Source of the DNA: Parvibaculum sp. | Lineage (GTDB): Bacteria; Pseudomonadota; Alphaproteobacteria; Parvibaculales; Parvibaculaceae | Length of the DNA: 64,000 nucleotides | Assembly: GCF_030694575.1 (NCBI RefSeq) | Contig: NZ_JAUYUS010000016.1 | Location: 40,510 to 104,509 of the forward strand | Direction of reading: 5' to 3' | Shown here: in pieces, positions 39,837 to 51,239 of the stretch | Position numbering within the stretch: the stretch's first letter is position 1 | Layout: the number at the start of each line of letters is the position of its first letter | Translations under genes and position numbers: made by a program | Notes under the pieces: generated by a model | Told to the model about the DNA's origin: nothing | The model's input: only the letters and a program-made list of their open reading frames with translations | The model's database searches: none

Positions 39837-41020
39837 CACTCTTCGATGGAAATGGCCGGCGCCTTGCGCGCGCCGGCACCGAGCGCCTTGTCGAGATGCG
39901 CGGCGACGCGCTTCGCGATTTCGATGAAGGGCTTCGCCTCCTCGCTGTCCGGCGCGGTCGCGACGACAGGCTCGCCGCTGTCCGACGTCTCGCGGATCGT
40001 CATATGCAGCGGCACTTCGCCGAGGAAATCGCAGCCGAGCGTCTCCGCCATCCGCCGTGCGCCACCCTGGCCGAAGATGTAGGACTTCTCGCCCGAGCCG
40101 GGGCTGACGAAATAGGCCATGTTCTCGACGATGCCGAAGACCGGCACATGCGTCTTCTCGAACATGGCAAAACCCTTGCGCGCGTCGAGAAGCGCGATTT
40201 CCTGCGGCGTCGAGACGACGACGGCGCCCGTCAACGGCACGCGCTGCGTCAGGGTGAGCTGTGCGTCGCCCGTGCCCGGCGGCATGTCGACGATCAGCAC
40301 GTCGAGCTCGCCCCATTCGACGCCCATCATCATCTGGGTCAGCGCCGACTGCACCATCGGACCGCGCCAGATCGTCGGCGTGTCCTCGGCGACGAGAAAG
40401 CCGATCGACATGGTCTCGATGCCGTAATTCCTTATCGGGATGAGTTTCTTGCCGTCGCGGCTTTCGGGCTTGCCCTTGATACCCATCATCCGGGGGATCG
40501 AGGGGCCGTAAATATCCGCATCGAGAAGGCCGACGCGGCGGCCGAGTTTCGCCAGCGCGAGGGCGAGGTTGACCGCGACGGTCGATTTGCCTACGCCGCC
40601 CTTGCCGCTTGCCACCGCGACGATGCTCTTCACGCCGGGAATGGCGAGGGCGCCTTGCGGCGCGCGGTGTTGTTGTCCGGCCTCATGCGTGTGCGGATGC
40701 GAATGTCCCTTCGCGGCGGCGGGCGATTGCGCGTTGCGATGCGCGGTCAGCACCGCCGTCACGCTCAACACGCCCGGCAGCCGCTTCACTGCGTCCTCGC
40801 AGGCCTTGCGCAGCGGCTCCTTCGCCGCGCCCTTCGCCGGGTCGACCTCCAGCGAGAAGCCGACATGGCCCTCGCGGACGACCAGTCCCTGCACGACACC
40901 CGCGCTCATCACATCCTTGCCGGTCTCCTCGTCCGTCACGGTTGCGAGGGCGGCGGCTACGTCTTCGCGGGTTACGCGATTCATGGGCTTTTTCTTTCGA
41001 ATTCTCGCCGCGCCGGTCAC
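39836..41020 (-). CDS. apbC: Mrp/NBP35 family Fe-S carrier ATPase
   Basis: 'VASGKGGVGKSTVAVNLALALA', 'IDMPPGTGDAQLTL'-type motif (DMPPGTGDAQ). Confidence 0.95.
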   Translation of the reverse strand: MTGAARIRKKKPMNRVTREDVAAALATVTDEETGKDVMSAGVVQGLVVREGHVGFSLEVDPAKGAAKEPLRKACEDAVKRLPGVLSVTAVLTAHRNAQSPAAAKGHSHPHTHEAGQQHRAPQGALAIPGVKSIVAVASGKGGVGKSTVAVNLALALAKLGRRVGLLDADIYGPSIPRMMGIKGKPESRDGKKLIPIRNYGIETMSIGFLVAEDTPTIWRGPMVQSALTQMMMGVEWGELDVLIVDMPPGTGDAQLTLTQRVPLTGAVVVSTPQEIALLDARKGFAMFEKTHVPVFGIVENMAYFVSPGSGEKSYIFGQGGARRMAETLGCDFLGEVPLHMTIRETSDSGEPVVATAPDSEEAKPFIEIAKRVAAHLDKALGAGARKAPAISIEE

Positions 41021-41150
41021 GAAATCGTGTGGTGGTGCGGTATACCGCCCCCTCTGTCCGGTTCGCGTTGCGCGGGGTGGGGCTCTGTCATATAAACCCG
41101 GGTATGAGGCTTTCCAACCGATCTATCACTTCGCAATCAAAGGAATTTTG

Positions 41151-42344
41151 ATGCCCTGGAGCAATAACAACGGCGGCGGCGGCTGGCAGGGTGGCGGAGG
41201 CGGCAACAATCGGGGCCCATGGGGCCAGGGTCCATCGGGCGGCGGCAACCAGCCGCCGGATCTCGACGAGTTGATCCGCCGCGCGCAGGAAAAATTCCGG
41301 CAGATATTTCCGGGTGGCGGCGGCACGGGGTCGGGCAGCGGCATCGGCACGGGCGGCAGCCGCGGACCTTTCTTTCTCGTCGGCCTCGTGATCCTCGGCC
41401 TCATCGCCTACACGTCGTTTTTCCGTGTCAATACGAACCAGGAAGGCATCGTGCTGCGCTTCGGCGAACATGTTCGCTCCGCCGCGCCGGGCCTTCACCT
41501 GAAATTCCCTTATCCGATCGAGACGGTGATGACGCCCGCCGTCACGAACATCACCAGCATCGATATCGGCATGCGCCAATCCGGCGGCGCGCCGATCACG
41601 GTGCCGGAGGAAAGCCTGATGCTGACGGGCGACGAGAATATCGTCGATATCAGCTTCTCCGTGCAGTGGCGCATCAAGGCGGGTCACGCGCCGGATTTCC
41701 TGTTCAACGTGGAAAATACCGATCTCGCCATCAAGGCGGTCGCCGAAAGCATGATGCGCGAGGCGGTCGGCCAGTCGAAGATCGAAGTGCTGCAGACCGT
41801 CGGCCGTAACGAAGTGCAGAATCAGGTCCGCGAAGGATTGCAGGCGACGCTGGACAGCTACGGCGCCGGCATCGAGATCACGGAAGTAAAGCTGCAGAAG
41901 GTCGATCCGCCCGCACAGGTGCTCGATGCATTCCGTGACGTGCAGGCCGCGCGCGCCGACCAGGAACGCCTGCGCAACCAGGCGCAGACCTACGCGAACA
42001 CGGTCATCCCGCGCGCCCGAGGCGATGCGGCGCAGATCACGCAGGCCGCCGAAGCGTACCGCGAGCAGATCGTCGCGGAAGCGGAAGGTAATGCGAAGCG
42101 CTTCACCTCCATCTACAACGAATACAGGAAGGCCGAAGCCGTGACGCGCCGGCGCATCTATCTCGAAACCATGCAGGATGTGTTCGGCGGCATGAACAAG
42201 GTGCTGATGGATAAGTCCGGCGCCGGGCAGGGCGTGTTGCCCTATCTGCCGCTCAATGAACTGAAGCCCGCAGGGCGGTCTTCGTCGTCCGCCGCGCCGG
42301 CCTCATCCGGCAATAGTAACCAGACAATGACGGGAGGCCGCTGA
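41151..42344 (+). CDS. hflK: FtsH protease modulator HflK
   Basis: Gly-rich N-terminus, TM segment, SPFH domain; followed by hflC. Confidence 0.95.
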   Translation: MPWSNNNGGGGWQGGGGGNNRGPWGQGPSGGGNQPPDLDELIRRAQEKFRQIFPGGGGTGSGSGIGTGGSRGPFFLVGLVILGLIAYTSFFRVNTNQEGIVLRFGEHVRSAAPGLHLKFPYPIETVMTPAVTNITSIDIGMRQSGGAPITVPEESLMLTGDENIVDISFSVQWRIKAGHAPDFLFNVENTDLAIKAVAESMMREAVGQSKIEVLQTVGRNEVQNQVREGLQATLDSYGAGIEITEVKLQKVDPPAQVLDAFRDVQAARADQERLRNQAQTYANTVIPRARGDAAQITQAAEAYREQIVAEAEGNAKRFTSIYNEYRKAEAVTRRRIYLETMQDVFGGMNKVLMDKSGAGQGVLPYLPLNELKPAGRSSSSAAPASSGNSNQTMTGGR

Positions 42345-43216
42345 TGAACAGATCTGTTGCCATAGGCGCAGGCGTCGTCGTCCTTCTCGCCGCGCTCATC
42401 GCCTATCTTTCCGCTTACACCGTCGGCATGACGCAGCAGGCGATCGTGCTGCAGTTCGGCGATCCGCGTGCCGTCGTCACGGCGCCGGGACTTCACTGGA
42501 AGCTGCCGATCATCCAGAACGTTGTCTATATCGACAAGCGCATCCTCAGCCTGAACGTTCCGCCGGAGGAAATCATCGCGAAGGACCGCAAGCGGCTCGT
42601 CGTCGATGCCTTCGCGCGCTACCGGATCGTGGATTCGCTGCGTTTTTACCAGTCCGTCGGCGATCCGCGTAATTCCAGCAACAGGTTGCAGCCCAACTTC
42701 GTGTCGTCGCTCCGCAACGTGCTCGGCGATCACACGCTGGAAGAACTCGTCCGCGACAATCGTGCCGGCCTGATGAAGCGCATCCAGACGGCGTTCAACG
42801 GTGCGGCCCAGCAGTTCGGCATCGAGGTGGTCGATGTCCGCATCCGCCGTGCCGACCTGCCGGAGCAGAACAGCCAGGCGATTTTCCAGCGGATGCAGAC
42901 GGAGCGTGAACGCGAAGCCGCCGAAATCCGCGCGCAAGGTAACGAGGAAGCGCAGCGCATCCGCAGCCGCGCCGACCGCGAGGTCACGGTCATCGTCGCC
43001 GAGGCCGAGCGCGACGCACAGATTGCCCGAGGCGAGGGCGACGCGACGCGCAACAGCATCTATGCCGAAGCCTATTCGGCGGACCCGGAGTTCTTCGCCT
43101 TCTATCGCTCGATGGAAGCCTACAGGGAAGGGCTGAAAGGCGACAACACGACCATGGTCGTGACGCCCGACAGCGAATTCTTCCGCTATTTCGGTAACGA
43201 AAGCGGCCGTCGCTGA
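42344..43216 (+). CDS. hflC: Protease modulator HflC
   Basis: SPFH domain, 'AIVLQFGDPRAVVTAPGLHWKLP'. Confidence 0.95.
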   Translation: MNRSVAIGAGVVVLLAALIAYLSAYTVGMTQQAIVLQFGDPRAVVTAPGLHWKLPIIQNVVYIDKRILSLNVPPEEIIAKDRKRLVVDAFARYRIVDSLRFYQSVGDPRNSSNRLQPNFVSSLRNVLGDHTLEELVRDNRAGLMKRIQTAFNGAAQQFGIEVVDVRIRRADLPEQNSQAIFQRMQTEREREAAEIRAQGNEEAQRIRSRADREVTVIVAEAERDAQIARGEGDATRNSIYAEAYSADPEFFAFYRSMEAYREGLKGDNTTMVVTPDSEFFRYFGNESGRR

Positions 43217-43236
43217 CGTTGTGAAGGGCGGCCGGA

Positions 43237-43422
43237 TTGATTGAGCTTCTGTCCGCGCTCGGCCTCGCCATTGCCCTGGAAGGCGCGCTTTACGCCGCCT
43301 TTCCGGGGGCGATGCGGCGGGCGCTCGCTTCCGTATCGGCCCAGCCGGATCAGGCGCTGCGAATGGGCGGCCTCGTTGCCCTTGCGCTTGGCGTTCTCAT
43401 CGTCTGGCTGGTGCGCGGTTAA
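43237..43422 (+). CDS. DUF2065 family protein
   Basis: 61 aa, TTG start, typical position between hflC and degP. Confidence 0.8.
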   Translation: MIELLSALGLAIALEGALYAAFPGAMRRALASVSAQPDQALRMGGLVALALGVLIVWLVRG

Positions 43423-43512
43423 TATCTGCGCCTCATTTCGTCCATAATCGAACTCACAATAGAAGCTGACCCCGCTTGTCCGGCGGGTAGCGGCCCAGGG
43501 GAGCGTGTATAG

Positions 43513-44988
43513 ATGGCATCGGCGAACGGCGAGAGACAGGCGCGGCACTTTATTTTCGGCTTTCGCGGCACCTTCTTTGCGGCGCTCCTCATTTCCGTCC
43601 TCGCCCCGTTTTCCGCCGTTCCGGCCTTCGCGCGCGCCGCGCCCGAAAGTTTTGCCGATCTTGCCGAGCGTCTGTCCCCCGCCGTCGTCAATATTTCCAC
43701 CTCGCAGCTTCTCCAGCCCGGCGACATGACCATTCCGGGCGTCCCGCCCGGCTCGCCTCTCAACGACTTCTTCGAGGAGTTTCTGGAGCAGCAGCAGGGC
43801 GCGCGCCCGCAGCGCGTGCAGTCTCTCGGCTCGGGCTTCGTCATCGACGCCGACGGCGTGGTCATCACCAACAATCATGTGATCGAGGGCGCGGACAAGA
43901 TCGAGGTCACGTTCACGGACGGCACGACGCTCCCGGCAACGGTTGCCGGCACCGATCCGAAAACCGACATTGCCGTGCTCAAGGTCAAGAGCGACAGGAA
44001 GCTTCCCTTCGTGGAACTCGGCGACAGCAACACGGCGCGTGTCGGCGACTGGGTGATTGCGATCGGGAATCCTTTCGGCCTTGGCGGCTCCGTTACCGCC
44101 GGCATCGTCTCGGCGCTCAATCGCGATATCCATGCCGGCAATTACGACGATTTCATCCAGACCGATGCCGCCATCAATCGCGGCAATTCCGGCGGACCGC
44201 TGTTCGACATGAGCGGGCGCGTTGTCGGCGTCAACTCGGCCATCATCTCGCCCTCCGGCGCATCCGTCGGCATCGGCTTCGCGGTTCCGACCAGCACGGT
44301 GAAGCCTGTCGTCGCGCAGATTTTGAAGTACGGCGAAACGCGCCGCGGCTGGCTCGGTGTGCGCATTCAATCGGTGACGCCGGAAATCGCGGAGAGCCTC
44401 GGACTCGGGCGGGGGCGCGGCGCGCTCGTCGCCGGCGTGAACCCCGGCGGCCCCGCGGACGAGGCTGGCATCGAGCCGGGCGACATCATCCTCGCCTTCG
44501 ACGGCAAGAACATTTCCACCATGCGGGACCTGCCGCGCGTCGTTGCCGAAGCGGAAATCGGAGCCACGGTGGACGTGCAGCTCTTTCGGAACGGCGATAC
44601 GCTGACGCGGAAGGTCGAGGTCGCGCGGCTGGAGGATGAAGAAGTGGCGCCTACGGAGATACCCGGTCCTGCGGGGTCCTCGCCGCAAACGACCGTCGTC
44701 CTCGGCCTCGCTCTCGCCGATCTCAACGACGATCTGCGACAGCGTTTCGGCGTGCCGAAGGAAACGGCGGGCGCCCTCATCACCGATGTCGATCCCTTGA
44801 GCGCCGCCGCCGAAAAAGGCATTCGTCCGGGAGAGATCATCGTCGAGGTGGCGCAGCGCCCCGTATCGTCGGCCGCGGATGTCGAGAAGATCGTGCAATC
44901 GGAAGAAAAAGCGGGGCGCAACTCGGTGCTGTTCCGCCTGTCGCTTGCCGGCGAAATCCGCTTCGTCGCGTTGCGCCTCGGCGGCTAG
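43513..44988 (+). CDS. DegP/DegQ (HtrA) family serine endoprotease
   Basis: 'TDAAINRGNSGGPLFDMSGRVVGVNSAI' and two PDZ domains. Confidence 0.95.
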   Translation: MASANGERQARHFIFGFRGTFFAALLISVLAPFSAVPAFARAAPESFADLAERLSPAVVNISTSQLLQPGDMTIPGVPPGSPLNDFFEEFLEQQQGARPQRVQSLGSGFVIDADGVVITNNHVIEGADKIEVTFTDGTTLPATVAGTDPKTDIAVLKVKSDRKLPFVELGDSNTARVGDWVIAIGNPFGLGGSVTAGIVSALNRDIHAGNYDDFIQTDAAINRGNSGGPLFDMSGRVVGVNSAIISPSGASVGIGFAVPTSTVKPVVAQILKYGETRRGWLGVRIQSVTPEIAESLGLGRGRGALVAGVNPGGPADEAGIEPGDIILAFDGKNISTMRDLPRVVAEAEIGATVDVQLFRNGDTLTRKVEVARLEDEEVAPTEIPGPAGSSPQTTVVLGLALADLNDDLRQRFGVPKETAGALITDVDPLSAAAEKGIRPGEIIVEVAQRPVSSAADVEKIVQSEEKAGRNSVLFRLSLAGEIRFVALRLGG

Positions 44989-44995
44989 AAGCGCC

Positions 44996-45883
44996 TCAGT
45001 GGCCCGTCACGATTTCTTCGCGTCTGTAGCCCTGCATATATAGCAGCGCCGTCAGGTCGCCATGGTCGATGCGGGCGTCCGCCGCTTCCGCGACCACGGG
45101 CTTGGCGTGATAGGCGACGCCCAGTCCCGCTTCGCCGATCATGCCCAGATCGTTGGCGCCGTCGCCGACCGCCAGCGTCTCTTCGCGGTGCAGGCCCAGT
45201 TCGCCGCGCAGCCTCACCAGCGCTTCGGTCTTCGCCTCGCGGCCGAGGATCGGCTCGGCGATGCCGCCGGTCAGCTTGCCGTCGACGAAGATGAGCCTGT
45301 TCGCCTGATTGACGTTGAACCCGACCGCATGGGCGACGCGCTCGGTGAAAAAGGTGAAGCCGCCGGAGACGAGGGCGCAGGCATGGCCATGCGCGCGCAT
45401 GGTTGCGGTGAGCGCGCGGGCGCCCGGCGTCTCGGTGATGCGTTCGTGATAGACCTTTTGCAGGGCTTCGAGCGGCAGGCCTTTCAGCAGGCCGACACGC
45501 TCGCGAAGCGCGGGTTCGAATTCGATCTCGCCGCGCATGGCGCGTTCGGTGATGGCGGCGATCTGCGGCTTGATGCCGAGCTCGGCGGCCAGCTCGTCGA
45601 TACATTCCTGGCCGATGATGGTCGAATCCATGTCCGCGACGAGGAGTCTCTTCCGGCGTCCGCCGGCGGCTTGCGCCGACAGGTCGATTTTCGCGCCGGC
45701 CAGCGCCTTGCGCGCCGCCGCTTCTGCTTTTGCCGGATCGCCGTCGAAGGGAATGTCGCAGGCGAGGTCCGCCGCCAGCCAGTCCGGCGCGCCGGGCGAG
45801 GGCAGGGCAGCGAGCGCCGCGTCCACATGCGCGCTTGCCAGCGGCGTTGCTTTGTTGCCTATCAGCGTCAGTACATGTTTCAT
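44996..45883 (-). CDS. serB: Phosphoserine phosphatase
   Basis: 'VADMDSTIIGQECIDELA', 'GDGANDLGMI'. Confidence 0.95.
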   Translation of the reverse strand: MKHVLTLIGNKATPLASAHVDAALAALPSPGAPDWLAADLACDIPFDGDPAKAEAAARKALAGAKIDLSAQAAGGRRKRLLVADMDSTIIGQECIDELAAELGIKPQIAAITERAMRGEIEFEPALRERVGLLKGLPLEALQKVYHERITETPGARALTATMRAHGHACALVSGGFTFFTERVAHAVGFNVNQANRLIFVDGKLTGGIAEPILGREAKTEALVRLRGELGLHREETLAVGDGANDLGMIGEAGLGVAYHAKPVVAEAADARIDHGDLTALLYMQGYRREEIVTGH

Positions 45884-45908
45884 CGCGAAAACCGTATCGG
45901 AGCCATCA

Positions 45909-46853
45909 GTGAGTGAGCCTGTCGGCAGAGCCGTCCTTATTGCAGGGCCGACCGCCAGCGGCAAGTCGGGGCTGGCGCTTGCGCTTGCCGAAAGGCTCGG
46001 CGGTGAGATCGTCAACGCCGATTCCATGCAGGTTTATCGGGAAATGCGGGTGCTGACGGCGCGGCCTTCTGCGGCCGACGAAGCGCGGGTCCCGCATCAT
46101 CTTTACGGCGTGACGGCGGCGGCAGCGCCGCTCTCGGCCGGGCGCTGGGCGGTTCTGGCGGCGGCGAAGATGCGCGAGATCGCGGCGCGCGGGCGGGTTC
46201 CCGTCGTGGTCGGCGGCACGGGGCTTTATTTCCGGGCGCTGGTCGAGGGTCTTGCGCCCATTCCGCCCATTCCCGACGATATTCGCGCCGCTGTCCGCGC
46301 CGAGGTGGCTGATGCCGGGCCTCATGCCCATGCGCTCCTCGCCGAGGCCGATCCGGCGCTCGCCGCCGGCATCCGTCCCTCGGACAGGCAGCGCATCGCG
46401 CGGGGCATCGAGGTGGCGCGCGCCACCGGCCGCCCCCTGAGTGCCTGGCAGCAGATACCGCCGGAGCCGCTGGTCAGCGGTACTTTCGCGAAAATCATGC
46501 TGATGCCGGACCGGGCCTGGCTTCAGGCGCGCTGCGACTTTCGCTTCGATCTGATGCTGGAGGAGGGGGCGCTGGAAGAAGCGGCGGCGATGGCCGCGCT
46601 CGGCCTCGATCCCCTGCTTCCCGCCATGAAGGCGCTGGGCCTGCGGCCCCTCATCGGGCATCTCGCGGGCGAAATCGGGCTGGAAGAGGCGGCGACGGCC
46701 GGAAAGGCCGAGACGCGGGCCTATGCGAAACGGCAGGAAACATGGCTTAGAACGCAGATGATTGCGTGGAATGCCTTTTCCGCGCAAGATTCGGAAAGTC
46801 TAATGGCAAAAATCTTGCCGTTTATTGACGATTTGGGGTTGACCCGGTCCTGA
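45909..46853 (+). CDS. miaA: tRNA dimethylallyltransferase
   Basis: 'IAGPTASGKSGLALALAERLGGEIVNADSMQVYREMRVLTARPS'. Confidence 0.95.
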   Translation: MSEPVGRAVLIAGPTASGKSGLALALAERLGGEIVNADSMQVYREMRVLTARPSAADEARVPHHLYGVTAAAAPLSAGRWAVLAAAKMREIAARGRVPVVVGGTGLYFRALVEGLAPIPPIPDDIRAAVRAEVADAGPHAHALLAEADPALAAGIRPSDRQRIARGIEVARATGRPLSAWQQIPPEPLVSGTFAKIMLMPDRAWLQARCDFRFDLMLEEGALEEAAAMAALGLDPLLPAMKALGLRPLIGHLAGEIGLEEAATAGKAETRAYAKRQETWLRTQMIAWNAFSAQDSESLMAKILPFIDDLGLTRS

Positions 46854-46948
46854 CGCGCGGCTAGGTTGCGCGCGCTTTTAGAAGCCTTTTCACCGTCATG
46901 GCCCGCGGAAAGCCGGCCATGACGTTCGAGTTTTGAAGGACCGGACCC

Positions 46949-48706
46949 ATGGCGGCTCATGAAATGACAGGCGCGGAAATCGTCATCAAGGCGCTGGTCG
47001 ATCAGGGCGTGGACACGATTTTCGGCTATCCCGGCGGTGCCGTGCTGCCGATCTACGATGCGCTGTTCCAGCAGAACAATATCCGCCACATCCTCGTCCG
47101 CCACGAGCAGGGCGCGGTTCATGCCGCCGAGGGCTATGCGCGTTCGACGGGCAAGCCCGGCGTCGTTCTCGTCACCTCCGGCCCCGGTGCCACCAACGCC
47201 GTCACCGGCCTCACCGACGCGCTGATGGATTCGATTCCGATCGTCTGCCTGACAGGGCAGGTCGCGACCCATCTCATCGGTTCCGACGCCTTCCAGGAAT
47301 GCGACACGGTCGGCATCACGCGCCATTGCACCAAGCATAACTGGCTCGTGAAGTCCGCGCCGGAACTCGCGCGCGTCATGCACGAGGCGTTCTATGTCGC
47401 GACGCATGGCCGTCCCGGCCCCGTTGTCATTGACATCCCGAAGGACGTCCAGTTCCAGAAGGGCGAGTATGCAGGCCCCCAGAACGTCGTTCACCGCACC
47501 TATCGTCCCAAGGTCAAGGGCGACATCGACAAGATCAAGGAAGCGGTCGACCTCATCGCCAATGCGAAGAAGCCCGTCTTCTACACCGGCGGCGGCGTCA
47601 TCAATTCGGGCAATCTGGCGAGCCAGTTGCTGCGCGAATTCGTGCGTCTCACCGGATATCCGATCACCTCGACGCTGATGGGTCTCGGCGCCTATCCGGC
47701 CTCCGACAAGCAGTGGCTCGGCATGCTCGGCATGCACGGCACCTTCGAGGCCAACAACGCCATGCATGATTGCGACGTGCTCATCAATATCGGTGCGCGC
47801 TTCGATGACCGCGTGACGGGGCGTCTCGACGCCTTCGCGCCGAACTCGAAGAAGATCCATGTCGATATCGACGCCTCGTCGATCAACAAGAATGTCCGCA
47901 TCGATGTCGGCATCGTCGGCGATTGCGCCCATGTGCTCGAGGACATGCTGCGCATCTGGAAGTCGAAGGCGCGCCGTCCGGACAAGGACGCGCTGGCGGA
48001 CTGGTGGAAGCAGATCGAGACGTGGCGCGGCCGCAAGTCGCTCTCCTTCAAGACCAGCGAAGACGTCATCAAACCGCAGCAGGCGATCCAGCGGCTCTAT
48101 GAACTGTCGAAGCACCGCGAGACCTACATCACGACGGAAGTCGGCCAGCACCAGATGTGGGCGGCGCAGCACTTCCCCTTCGAGGAGCCGAAGCACTGGA
48201 TGACGTCCGGCGGCCTCGGCACCATGGGCTACGGTCTGCCCGCCGCCGTCGGCGTCCAGATCGCGCATCCGGATGCCCTCGTCATCGACATTGCGGGCGA
48301 GGCTTCGATCCAGATGTGCATGCAGGAAATCTCGACCGCCGTTCAATTCATGCTGCCGGTCAAGATTTTCATCCTGAACAACGAATATATGGGCATGGTC
48401 CGCCAGTGGCAGGAACTGCTCCATGAGGGCCGCTATTCCCATTCCTATTCGGATTCGCTGCCCGATTTCGTGAAGCTCGCCGAGGCCTATGGCGCGACGG
48501 GCATCCGGGCCGAAAAGCCCTCCGAACTCGACGCGGCGATCAGGAAGATGATCGAAACGCCGGGCCCGGTCATTTTCGACTGCATGGTCGACAAGTTCGA
48601 GAACTGCTATCCGATGATCCCATCGGGAGCGGCCCATAACGAGATGATCCTGGGCGACGATGCCGAGGGGGCGACCGTCTCGGAAGAGGGCAAAATGCTG
48701 GTCTGA
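46949..48706 (+). CDS. ilvI: Acetolactate synthase large subunit
   Basis: 'VDTIFGYPGGAVLPIYDALF', TPP motif 'VIDIAGEASIQMCMQEISTAVQFMLPVKIFILNN'. Confidence 0.95.
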   Translation: MAAHEMTGAEIVIKALVDQGVDTIFGYPGGAVLPIYDALFQQNNIRHILVRHEQGAVHAAEGYARSTGKPGVVLVTSGPGATNAVTGLTDALMDSIPIVCLTGQVATHLIGSDAFQECDTVGITRHCTKHNWLVKSAPELARVMHEAFYVATHGRPGPVVIDIPKDVQFQKGEYAGPQNVVHRTYRPKVKGDIDKIKEAVDLIANAKKPVFYTGGGVINSGNLASQLLREFVRLTGYPITSTLMGLGAYPASDKQWLGMLGMHGTFEANNAMHDCDVLINIGARFDDRVTGRLDAFAPNSKKIHVDIDASSINKNVRIDVGIVGDCAHVLEDMLRIWKSKARRPDKDALADWWKQIETWRGRKSLSFKTSEDVIKPQQAIQRLYELSKHRETYITTEVGQHQMWAAQHFPFEEPKHWMTSGGLGTMGYGLPAAVGVQIAHPDALVIDIAGEASIQMCMQEISTAVQFMLPVKIFILNNEYMGMVRQWQELLHEGRYSHSYSDSLPDFVKLAEAYGATGIRAEKPSELDAAIRKMIETPGPVIFDCMVDKFENCYPMIPSGAAHNEMILGDDAEGATVSEEGKMLV

Positions 48707-48764
48707 CGGGGAAAACGCCAGAATAAGCTTCCCCAAAAGCCTCATTCACAATACAGAGACGCGC

Positions 48765-49277
48765 ATGAGCACGGACGAAAAAGTCGAGCGGCACACCATC
48801 GCCATCCTCGTGGACAACGAGGCGGGCGTGCTTGCGCGCGTGGTCGGGCTGTTTTCCGGCCGGGGCTACAATATCGAGAGCCTGACCGTGGGCGAGGTCG
48901 ACCAGGCGGAGCACACGTCGCGGATCACCGTCGTCACCGCCGGCACGCCGATGGTGATCGAGCAGATCAAGGCGCAGCTCGACAGGCTCGTCCCCGTCCA
49001 CAAGGTCATGGACCTGACGGTCGAGACGAATTCCGTCGAGCGCGAAATGGCGCTCGTCAAGGTCGCCGGCACCGGCGAGCGCCGCGTCGAGGCGCTCAGG
49101 CTGTCGGATGCCTTCCGCGCCCGCGTCATCGATACGACGCATACGTCGTTTGTCTTCGAGGTGACGGGTACGTCGTCGAAGATCGACGCCTTTATCGGAT
49201 TGATGAGGCCGCTCGGCCTCGTGGATGTGTCGCGGACAGGCGTGGTGGCGATCGCCCGCGGTCCGGAAGCGATGTGA
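48765..49277 (+). CDS. ilvN: Acetolactate synthase small subunit
   Basis: ACT domain 'HTIAILVDNEAGVLARVVGLFSGRGYNIESLTVG'. Confidence 0.95.
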   Translation: MSTDEKVERHTIAILVDNEAGVLARVVGLFSGRGYNIESLTVGEVDQAEHTSRITVVTAGTPMVIEQIKAQLDRLVPVHKVMDLTVETNSVEREMALVKVAGTGERRVEALRLSDAFRARVIDTTHTSFVFEVTGTSSKIDAFIGLMRPLGLVDVSRTGVVAIARGPEAM

Positions 49278-49282
49278 TTTAG

Positions 49283-50326
<1,044 letters not shown>

Positions 50327-50356
50327 CGCGATCTCGCATCAGCCCGACTTACATGG

Positions 50357-50392
50357 GGCCCTCCGCGAAGATCGCGGAGGGCCTTTTTCTTT
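50357..50392 (+). terminator. Rho-independent terminator after ilvC
   Basis: GGCCCTCCGCG-aagat-CGCGGAGGGCC + TTTTTCTTT. Confidence 0.9.
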
Positions 50393-50404
50393 GAGGAGAG
50401 GCCC

Positions 50405-51097
50405 ATGCCTCCATCGCTTCAATATCACGGCGCGGCGATTGCCTTCCTGCACACCGCCGCGATCCATATCGAAACCTTCAACGCGCTGCGCGACGAGTTC
50501 GCGCCCGGCCTCGCGATCGCGCATGCCGTGCGCGAAGACCTGCTGATCGCGGCGGAGAAAGCGGGCGGCCTCACGCCCGCGACGTCGCTCAGGACGCAGG
50601 AGGCTTTGCTCGCGCTGGCGCAGGGCGGCGCGCGCGTCGTCGTCTGCACCTGTTCGACATTGGGCGAAGCGGCGGAGCAGGCAGCGCGCGAGGCGGATGT
50701 GCCCGTCATGCGCATCGACCGGCCGATGGCCGACCGCGCGGTCCGCGACGCCGGCCGCATCGGCATCTGCGCGACGCTGGCGCCGACGCTCGCGCCGACG
50801 CGCGACCTGATCGCGAGTTCCGCCGCGCGGGCAGGGCGCGACTGCGACATCCGCGAATTCCTGTTCGACGACGTCTGGCCCGCCTTTCGCGAAGGCCGCC
50901 TCGACGACTATTACGAAGGCGTCGCCGCGCGCCTGTCGGATGCATCGAAGCACGTCGACCTTCTCGTCCTCGCGCAGGCTTCGATGGCTCCCGCCGCCGC
51001 GCTCGCCGGCGCGCTCCGCGCGCCCCTTCTCTCAAGCCCCCGCATCGGCTTCGAAGCTGCGGCGAGGATCGCGGGGGTGCGAGTACAGGAAGGATAA
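50405..51097 (+). CDS. Asp/Glu racemase family protein
   Basis: 'VVVCTCSTLGEAAEQAA' and 'LVLAQASMAPAA' arrangement. Confidence 0.75.
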   Translation: MPPSLQYHGAAIAFLHTAAIHIETFNALRDEFAPGLAIAHAVREDLLIAAEKAGGLTPATSLRTQEALLALAQGGARVVVCTCSTLGEAAEQAAREADVPVMRIDRPMADRAVRDAGRIGICATLAPTLAPTRDLIASSAARAGRDCDIREFLFDDVWPAFREGRLDDYYEGVAARLSDASKHVDLLVLAQASMAPAAALAGALRAPLLSSPRIGFEAAARIAGVRVQEG

Positions 51098-51105
51098 GAA
51101 ACAAA

Positions 51106-51211
51106 TGTCACCCCGGCGAAAGCCGGGGTCCATGGGCCTGTCGTCCTGCGCAGGCGAGGCTTTTATTCGACGTGCCGCTCATGGATCCCGGCTTTCGCCG
51201 GGATGACAATT
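51106..51211. repeat. Palindromic REP-like element, family B
   Basis: tgtcaccccggcgaaagccggggtccatgg ... atggatcccggctttcgccgggatgaca. Confidence 0.75.
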
Positions 51212-51239
51212 TTATTTTGGACGAGGTGGAAAAAGATCG

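Noticed and set aside
46898-46936. 12-aa ORF MARGKPAMTFEF* upstream of ilvI as a BCAA leader peptide
   Set aside because: No Leu/Ile/Val codons; the sequence is mainly a REP-like hairpin.
46721-48745. 674-aa minus-strand ORF opposite ilvI
   Set aside because: Shadow ORF; acetolactate synthase is unambiguous on the plus strand.
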